Assembly: GCF_016808335.1 (NCBI RefSeq)
Contig: NC_053140.1
Location: forward strand, 28,886,086 to 28,950,085
Source of the DNA: Panicum virgatum
Lineage: Eukaryota > Streptophyta > Magnoliopsida > Poales > Poaceae
DNA: 64,000 nucleotides
Direction of reading: 5' to 3'
Shown here: positions 57,416 through 64,000 of the stretch, piece by piece
Numbering within the stretch: the stretch's first letter is position 1
Layout of the letters: the number at the start of each line of letters is the position of its first letter
Program-made: the position numbers and the translations under genes
The notes under the pieces: generated by a model
Told to the model about the DNA's origin: nothing
Seen by the model: only the letters and a program-made list of their open reading frames with translations
Databases searched by the model: none

Positions 57416-57826
57416 CTACTCACGAGACCTATTGACCAAGGCCTCGTGAACCGCCTTGCGAAGTCTCAACACATTACGGTCAAATTCTGCTAGCCCTAAC
57501 GCTTCACGCCTTGCATTATATCGAGCCATCAACTCGCGATCGTCATCCGTACCATGTAGTTCGATACTAAATTCACGCTGAAATTTGCGATTTGCTTTTC
57601 CAAGTTCAAAGCATTGAAATGCTCTCTTAACCCAACGATGAATACGACCGCTTAGAAGTCCAACACGCTCCTCAGGTCGGAACTCAAGGGAATGTCCGAT
57701 GCGCTCCAGATGATTGCGTACCGACGCCCGAGCGGACGCACGACACTCCAATGCAGTAACAGGTGGCAAACTCATACTCCCTACACTTATCTTTACAAGA
57801 AAATAATGAAAACATAAAAAATACAA
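57416..57826 (-). CDS. CACTA-borne ORF, possible N-terminal exon
   Basis: 136 codons in total; the convincing part starts at the internal MSLPPVTALECRAS. It is rich in Arg and Glu, with charged helices (RVGLLSGRIHRWVKRAFQCF, NRKFQREFSIELHG). No domain is recognised. It lies upstream of the transposase on the same strand inside the element, so it may be a leader exon or an independent TNPA-like ORF. Confidence 0.4.
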   Translation of the reverse strand: MYFLCFHYFLVKISVGSMSLPPVTALECRASARASVRNHLERIGHSLEFRPEERVGLLSGRIHRWVKRAFQCFELGKANRKFQREFSIELHGTDDDRELMARYNARREALGLAEFDRNVLRLRKAVHEALVNRSRE

Positions 57827-57879
57827 CTAATTATTCATAATACAAGAAAAAATGAATAAAATCTTAAATAGTCACATTG

Positions 57880-57962
57880 TAATATATACATACTCACATT
57901 GTAATATATACATACATACTCACATTGTAATATATACATACATACTCACATAGTAATATATA
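57880..57962. repeat. AT-rich tandem repeat
   Basis: About three and a half copies of catactcacattgtaatata, with 22-26 base spacing. Confidence 0.85.
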
Positions 57963-58497
57963 CTCTTATTCTAAACAAAAATCTAGTATTTGTAATAATA
58001 ATAATAATATCAACTTTTTATACAAGAAAATCACACATCAACACTCTATACTCATCTAGATGAACTAAAACAAGTAAATCATATTTATATATGCACAGCT
58101 AAAAGTCCCGCACATTTGAGTTCAAATGGTATAAAAATCAAAGAAACTTCCCAATCTAAAAATCTCCCATTTCTCTATTTCTAAAACATAAAAAATGAGC
58201 TACACAAGAAATAAATGATGAGAGGAGCAAGCTTCTAACCTTTACAGTTGTTGAATGGACAGAGAATCAAAGAGTCTTCACAAATCGTGGAGAAAATGGG
58301 CAAGAACTCCCCCACCCGAGCCAAGAACAGTAAGAATACTGAGCTGAATGCCTCGGGCGGGGGGAGGAAGAAGGGGGATAAAGGGTTGGGGTTGTTTTGT
58401 CCCGGTTGGACCCGGGACTAAAGCATTCTTTGGTCCCGAGCCCAAAGGCGGCCGGGACAAATGGCCTGAACCAAAGGCCTGTTCTGTAGTACTGCTT

Positions 58498-59549
58498 GCA
58501 CCTTTGAGTTCAGCTCTCAGCAAGTCCCTACCTATAACCTACCACCTCAGGGGTATCGCTCGGTAGGTTTGGCGGTAAAATACTGACACGGTGCCTTTGC
58601 TTCGGCACTGGAACCGGGTCACGCCATGACTCGGTACTAAATGCTCCGGCTGCAACAGCAGCTAGTACCTTTGGCCTGGACCTTTGCACCGTTTTCTAGT
58701 AATAAATGTCCCCTCTATTTATAACTCGATCACGTAGATTTTTACAAATTAACGCATGAACTCCAATACGTATTCGATACTTATACTAACTTTGCTCGTA
58801 GCAACGCACATGTATAATTGCCTATTAGATATTTATTCGTACACACCGTACACATGACTACACATGACACGTGGCCTACATGCTAACGGGGGAAATTAGG
58901 GGACCCTACTTGCTTTGAGGCCCGGTGCGAGCGCACTCTCCTCGCGCACCATAACAATCGACAGGGCACCTCCATGTGCTGATACAATCAAGGATTATAA
59001 TTAAGGACGAGTCAATTGTTCTTCGCAGGTGCCCCAGATCTGATCTCTTTACAGGGTGCTGAATTGCCAATCTTAAGGTATTGACCCCTCTATCCGAATT
59101 CCAAAGTTTTTCTTTCCTACAGAGGCAGATCTGGATATATATATGTATATATATATATGCCAAAAATTAAATCTCGTTCATTTAAAGATTGGAGGCAGAA
59201 CTCTTGAGGATTCAAGAATAATTAGTCAAGTTTTCTGTTGTCGAGGAAATAGATAAAGAACTTCCATGCAATCGTTTATAAGAAAACTTTAATATTTATA
59301 CCTTCCCTAGAAGATAGAGCTGTCCGCATGATCTCTGATCCGCGCGCACGAGACTGTTTTCTCGCTTAATCCCGTTACGATCTTTTGTGTTATGTTTTTA
59401 CGTGCTGCTTCTGGTATAGGGGTTCTGGACAGATCTTTTGTGTTATCTTTATACTGTTCCTTTTCTCTTTGGGGAAAACTAACAATGGTAATTCTGTAGA
59501 CATGCCGGTTCATCATTCTGATTGCTCTCTACTTAATATTACTATTGCT
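58498..59549. other. Flank of the CACTA insertion, mostly unassigned
   Basis: 58498-58560 continues the transcription unit interrupted at 52060. The stretch 58560-58705 ends with ccgttttctagta, like the end of another CACTA family, with ggtacta/accgggtc phrases before it. The rest is AT-rich with no gene. Confidence 0.4.
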
Positions 59550-59551
59550 TA

Positions 59552-59760
59552 CTCCCTCCGTCAAAAAAAAAAAGTCATCCTAAGAATTTTAGAACAGATT
59601 AATAAGAATGTAAAATGACCATGTTTGCCCCTATTTATTATCTATATTTGGCATTAATTGATTTTTACATGCACATGCACTTTCCAAATAGTGTAGAATG
59701 ACTTGTTTTTTGGGACAAATTTTGAATCCCAGGATGACTAGTTTTTTGGGACGGAGGGAG
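59552..59760. mobile_element. Stowaway MITE, 209 bp
   Basis: CTCCCTCCGTC at the left and GACGGAGGGAG at the right, with TA at 59550-59551 and 59761-59762. Less diverged than the copy at 51413. Confidence 0.92.
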
Positions 59761-60074
59761 TAACTATTATTTTATATTCACATTTTTTTCACTTCGATGT
59801 GTTTCATCTTTATCCTGATCCCAATTGGCCTACGAGAGACGGTTTTGTTGTCCTGCTGCTGCTGCTGTTGGGGGTGTACGTCATGCACCTGATAGGTTAA
59901 TGTCTCATGTACTTGTATTATTAGCATTGGCAGTTTTACTAGAATATTCTTCTTCTTGCATCAACCAATAAGCTATATATACCATCAGTTGTTGCATGAA
60001 AGTAAAAATGAGGAATTAAGGTTTTTATCAATTTAAGACATGCATTTTCTTTATTAATTAGAGTTTTTCATTGC

Positions 60075-60094
60075 CTATATATATATATATATAT
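60075..60094 (+). promoter_or_regulatory. TATA-rich promoter of the DUF247 gene
   Basis: A (TA)n run about 50-65 bases before the start codon. The sequence ttccag directly before gATG could also be a 3' splice site of a leader intron, which would place the true promoter further upstream. Confidence 0.45.
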
Positions 60095-60140
60095 TGGAAG
60101 TTTCTTGTACTGATGATACACCTGACTGGTGGATTCCAGG

Positions 60141-61844
60141 ATGGTAGAAGGTGAAAGCAGTGGAGCTATTTCTGTAGATGTCGATGAAATAGCAACTTTG
60201 ATAACAGAGAAAATACATTATTACTCTTCAATAGCAGAGGATGGGATACACAAGAGTACAATAAGTTCATGCTTTATCCCAAAAGTTACGAAGAACATCC
60301 GTATGCTTGACAGGTCTGCTTATGAGCCTTGCTCTCTAGCAATTGGTCCATATCACCATGGAAATCCCTGTCTTCAGACCTTTCAGAAGAAAAAATGGAG
60401 TTGTCTTAGTTACATCCTATTTTTGAACCGAAACGTAAAACTTCATGATTACCTCAACAAAATAGCTGAGCTGGAGTCAAAAGTGAGAAATTGTTATTTG
60501 GACGAAATGGATATGGACAGCTCGGAGTTCTTGCAGATGCTCTTGCTTGATGGATGCTTCATCCTAGTCCATCTTCGTGGCCTTGATGGTATGCCTAATT
60601 ATCAAGGTAATAGGGATGAGAATCCTGAGATCACAGTAGAAAACAACACTACTCAACTTGATAGAGAAAATACTAATAACGCTACCAGTTATGAGGTAAA
60701 TGTAGACCAATATGATGTGAAGCATACAAGTACGAGTCTGGGACAATTAGAACCTATTGGAACGAGCTCAAATGGGAAGGCGACGGATGGGATGCATGCC
60801 AATGTAAGCTTAGATTCAGAACAAGGCCAAATCACTCAGGAAAAGGATGCAAGGTGGTACGTCAATTATGCATACCATGATTTCCTTCTGTTAGAAAACC
60901 AAATTCCTTTCTTTGTCATCAAGACAATATATGAGGTTTTGGTAGGCGCACAAGATTCAAATAGACTTACAGACAACATTGCAATATTTATAGAAAGTAT
61001 TATATATCTCTACCCCAAAGCAATACAAGAAACTGAAAGGCCAAAAGATTTCCATCATTTACTTCACCTCTGCCATATGTACCTCTCACCCAATCAGCAG
61101 CAAGAACAACATCACTCTGTGATTAGTCCTGAATATTTTCAAGGTATTCTTAGTTTTGGTCGCAGATATTTCAAAGTCAGCCAGCATCAAGAGGAAAAGG
61201 AGAAAGACTTAATACTGCAGGAAACTTCGAATTCCCATTGCAAGGGAAAGCTCTGCAGATGGAGGTGTGCTGCACAGTACCACGAAGCAGGTATTGAATT
61301 TAAAAGAAGAGAGCAACAGGAACACAGGCCCCATTCCCTCCTGGACGTAAGATTCCACAATGGTGTACTGGAAGTCCCATTTCTGTTCATTGATGATGTC
61401 ACCGGTTCTCGCTTTAGGAACTTAATTGCATTAGAGAAAACGTCTCCCCATCTTGGAAATGGCTTTACAGCATATGCTGCTTTCATCGCTCAGCTTATCA
61501 GTAGTCCTAAAGATGTTACGTTACTTGTTAAGAGAGGAATCATTGTCCATCAGATGCGCAGTGATGAACATGTGTCAGTCATTTTCACTGGGCTTCTTAA
61601 AAATATCGACTTTGATCGAAATGGTTTACACTATCTCAGAAGCACCTGCATTGCCTTGGAGGAACACTACCAGAATCGTATAAACAGATGGATGGCATGG
61701 TTATGGCAGAACCATTTCAGTAACCCGTGGTTGAGTCTTGCAGTATTGGCTGCAATTATTGTTCTTGTCTGCACAATTTTGCAGTTAGTTTTTGCTCTGT
61801 TGGTATATGTTAATCCTGCAGCTGAAAACTCCAGTGCAAATTAA
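60141..61844 (+). CDS. DUF247 (UPF0481) membrane-anchored protein, 567 aa
   Basis: Single intact exon of the PF03140 family. The first ATG in a good context is 60141 (MVEGESSG); the frame upstream is open but has no ATG nearby. Family blocks in order: CFIPKVTKNIRML, YEPCSLAIGPYHHG, KKWSCLSYILFLNR, SSEFLQMLLLDGCFIL, then a hydrophilic insertion of about 90 residues rich in Asn/Thr/Asp (about 155-245), then YHDFLLLENQIPFFVIKTIY, RWRCAAQYHEAGIEFK, FHNGVLEVPFLFIDD and LRNLIALE-type RFRNLIALEKTS. A C-terminal hydrophobic helix (LSLAVLAAIIVLVCTILQLV) anchors it, with a short tail. DUF247 genes form large plant families; two pairs are the pollen determinants at the grass S and Z self-incompatibility loci, but most members have no known role. 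Confidence 0.92.
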   Translation: MVEGESSGAISVDVDEIATLITEKIHYYSSIAEDGIHKSTISSCFIPKVTKNIRMLDRSAYEPCSLAIGPYHHGNPCLQTFQKKKWSCLSYILFLNRNVKLHDYLNKIAELESKVRNCYLDEMDMDSSEFLQMLLLDGCFILVHLRGLDGMPNYQGNRDENPEITVENNTTQLDRENTNNATSYEVNVDQYDVKHTSTSLGQLEPIGTSSNGKATDGMHANVSLDSEQGQITQEKDARWYVNYAYHDFLLLENQIPFFVIKTIYEVLVGAQDSNRLTDNIAIFIESIIYLYPKAIQETERPKDFHHLLHLCHMYLSPNQQQEQHHSVISPEYFQGILSFGRRYFKVSQHQEEKEKDLILQETSNSHCKGKLCRWRCAAQYHEAGIEFKRREQQEHRPHSLLDVRFHNGVLEVPFLFIDDVTGSRFRNLIALEKTSPHLGNGFTAYAAFIAQLISSPKDVTLLVKRGIIVHQMRSDEHVSVIFTGLLKNIDFDRNGLHYLRSTCIALEEHYQNRINRWMAWLWQNHFSNPWLSLAVLAAIIVLVCTILQLVFALLVYVNPAAENSSAN

Positions 61845-63299
61845 TTTCGACAATACAAAGCCATAAGTACCCAATATTAATTAGTGCAATGGGTATTTGA
61901 GTAAGTGTGTAGTTTGCTAAATGTTCTGTGCTGCTTTTTTTTAATTAAAAAAAATAAACAGTCATTTCTACTACATTTTTTTGTATACATAAACGAGTTA
62001 TTGCTCTAAAATTTTTCACTTGCAACATATGTGAGACCTTAACAAAAAATGTACAGAACTTTGACTTCAAGTGGTCAAAATGTTTTTTTTGGAAATTGAG
62101 ATTTTTTCCATTTCTTTGGCAGTTTAAGGAGTACTTGCCATCTCTACATGGTAATGATCATGTAGGAAGTCCTGATATACCAATTAATTGTGGCATCCGA
62201 AATATTCTTGATGAAATTTGTTTTGGTCCATATGGAAATAAATTTGTGATGCTAGTCTTGTTATGTGTCTGTTCCGTCCATTTCGACAATAAATAAACGA
62301 GAGGTATTGGGAGCGTACAAATTAGATGCATTGTCAGCATCTATTTAGAACGGCTTAGTTCATAGAAATCTCTCATAGAGCAGTTACATTGGGGCATGAA
62401 TATGGAGAAAATACCAGAGTTTCAGGTGGCTTTGCAGCGTCAAATTCTACAGCAGATAAAACAGAGCGCTTTTAATGCTCACCTTTTATTTGGTTGAGTG
62501 CGTGTAGATTGGTCCGCTTGATAATGAGGAATCAATTCAATGACCAATCTGCCCGCCGTTCTACCGACGCTATTGGTCAGCCTGACCTTCGGGCAATGTC
62601 GTAATATCTTGTAGCATAGGGTAGGCAAACAAACGAGGTCTGCACCGAAATATCCGTATCTTGTAGGCTGTAGCATTGTTGTTGGGCTGTAAATTGGTGA
62701 TCCTCACCTCCAATTCTTTTAATTCAAATATATGTACAGCTTCTTCAAAATAATGTTCTCTTTTAGAAAAGGAGTACAAATATTTGAAGTAAAAAGAGAT
62801 GGAGGTGCATCCACCAATTTACACCCCTATTTTGTGGGTTTCATGATTCCTACTAAGTTGACAAACCAACTTGTGGTTCATCGTAATACACAATAGAATT
62901 AATAATGTTCTGTGGAATGTGAATCGACACAATTTTATAATGATTGGAACAAATGAGAGGCTTTCATTTTGCAGTAAAAATAAATGGTTGAGATATAAGA
63001 GATACGGAGAAGTACCTAGAAAAAGGAACCAAATCTGCAGGGTCTGTACGAAAATAGGTGATACCGATACCAATATTCATTTATTTTTTAATTTGTATAT
63101 CAAATCAACAGTCAGCGATGATCAATAAAAAATAGTACCGAATGCTACCGCCTGGTACCTACCACTGTAACAAACCTCTACGCTCTTCTCACCAGAAAGT
63201 TGTCTAACAATGGGCGATCCTTCTAAGAAGCTACAATCGTTTAAATTATATGACAAGTCATCGATTGCTAGGTGACTTCAGTAGCCTCCTACAATTGTT
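61845..63299. other. DUF247 3' flank and intergenic DNA
   Basis: AT-rich near the gene. Short open frames around 62100-62290 and 62480-62780 have no recognised domain. No repeat structure seen. Confidence 0.4.
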
Positions 63300-64000
63300 G
63301 AGACCGGACGAGTTGAAACCAAACAGAAAAGGTAAAGAGGGGGCTAAAGCTCAAATAACCTTAGAGTGAGAGAGAGAAAGAGCAAACAAGTGAAGGCAAG
63401 AGAACAAATGGTCAAGATTCTCCACCTCCACACCATGAGGTGCTATTTATAGGGAGGAGGAGGTGATTGTTTATATTTATTTCATTGGTAGAGTCAAATA
63501 TTACAAGAAGGTCCTTAAAATTAACAAACAGGTCCCTGGATGCTGCAACTAAGTCCCTAGACCTCATAAATAGACACTTAGACCTCCAAACTTAGACTCT
63601 TTTACACAAAGGGGTCCCTAGGCGGCCTAAGGCGCACCCCCGATAGTAGCCCCTCAGCTATTCGGTCTCGGCCGACACAACGAGACCGAGTAGCTGACCA
63701 TATTAAAAGAGTCAAATTTACAATTTGGACTCCGGTTGCAAGGAATGTCTTTTGCAACCTACACATGTGCGCCTCACTAAAAACTCTATCCCAAAAACCT
63801 AGTGGGAAAAAAGTGCATGGAGAAAAGAGCACGCACATGCTTTTTCTTACAAAAGTGCCAGCTTTGAATCCTACAGAGTTTTGATTTTGTGAGCAGCTTC
63901 GTTCTTGACCTTCGATCACAAGAGGCTTCTCTTCTGAGCTTCGGATAGAACTCCATTGTCTGATATGAATTGATCCTCCAGTACACCCCAATGTGGCCTC
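63300..64000 (-). mobile_element. LTR fragment at the right edge
   Basis: A minus-strand TATA box (CTATAAATAGCACC, 63443-63452) lies before a leader with a GA/CT-rich stretch. Further right, cgatagtagcccctcagcta and ctcactaaaaactctatccc, cctagtgggaaaaaa are phrases typical of U3 in grass gypsy LTRs. Borders are not both visible. Confidence 0.45.

Larger units (their letters stand above)
52061..58494 (-). mobile_element. CACTA (En/Spm-like) transposon, 6.4 kb, TSD CTT
   Basis: The left end is CACTACTATAGAACAAG; the right end, read inward, is CAGTACTACAGAACAG. CTT flanks both at 52058-52060 and 58495-58497. Subterminal tcccggtt / gggaccaaag phrases occur at both ends (52078-52210, 58395-58470), as in grass CACTA families. 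It carries TNP2-type transposase pieces on the minus strand, a foldback MITE near its left end and a GC-rich block of unknown origin. A second cluster of subterminal-like phrases at 54840-55020 hints at a nested or rearranged copy. Confidence 0.8.

Noticed and set aside
57880..57962. CRISPR-like array
   Set aside because: Short AT-rich tandem repeats without unique spacers, in plant nuclear DNA.
60129..60140. DUF247 start at 60129
   Set aside because: The codon there is GTG; the first ATG of the frame near it is 60141.

Overview
This window is nuclear DNA from a grass (Poaceae). The evidence is plant-type introns with GT..AG borders, a plant respiratory burst oxidase gene, a DUF247 gene, grass Tourist and Stowaway MITEs, a Tat-lineage Ty3/gypsy element with an antisense extra ORF, a CACTA element and an L1-type LINE with a DUF4283/zinc-knuckle ORF1. 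The species cannot be read from the sequence. About three quarters of the window is transposable elements, often nested in each other.

Layout. 1-801: end of an LTR from an element that continues off the left edge. 802-16797: a decayed Tat/Retand-type gypsy element on the minus strand, lacking its left LTR. Its integrase is split by a 4236-bp solo LTR (5365-9600, TSD ATGAT), and it carries a spliced antisense ORF at 809-4129. 16931-17358: Tourist MITE. 17.4-25.9 kb: AT-rich DNA with a CACTA-like end, SINE-like heads, direct repeats, one 244-codon hypothetical minus-strand ORF and a copia gag scrap. 25901-26400: a two-exon gene for an 88-aa secreted eight-cysteine peptide, not obvious from single-frame ORFs. 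27.9-32.4 kb: copia gag, a 2.3-kb LTR and a gypsy gag pseudogene. 32786-37050: an intact 14-exon Rboh NADPH oxidase gene (820 aa). 37.5-42.0 kb: retroposon debris. 42063-51251: a long inverted-repeat element carrying a full-length 7.5-kb LINE in its left arm and a 0.85-kb foldback MITE in its right arm. The LINE itself carries a 72-bp SINE fragment. 51413-51646: Stowaway MITE. 52061-58494: CACTA element with TSD CTT and decayed TNP2 transposase pieces, inserted 56 bp inside a short ORF that follows a clear TATA promoter. 59552-59760: Stowaway MITE. 60141-61844: intact single-exon DUF247 gene. 63.3-64.0 kb: LTR material at the right edge.

The convincing host genes are the cysteine-rich peptide, Rboh and DUF247. 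The 21.3-22.0 kb ORF is possible but unrecognised. Peptide families of this kind, some Rboh proteins and DUF247 proteins have known roles in reproduction or signalling, but nothing here shows that these three act together. All exon borders were read by eye from splice consensus and frame continuity.
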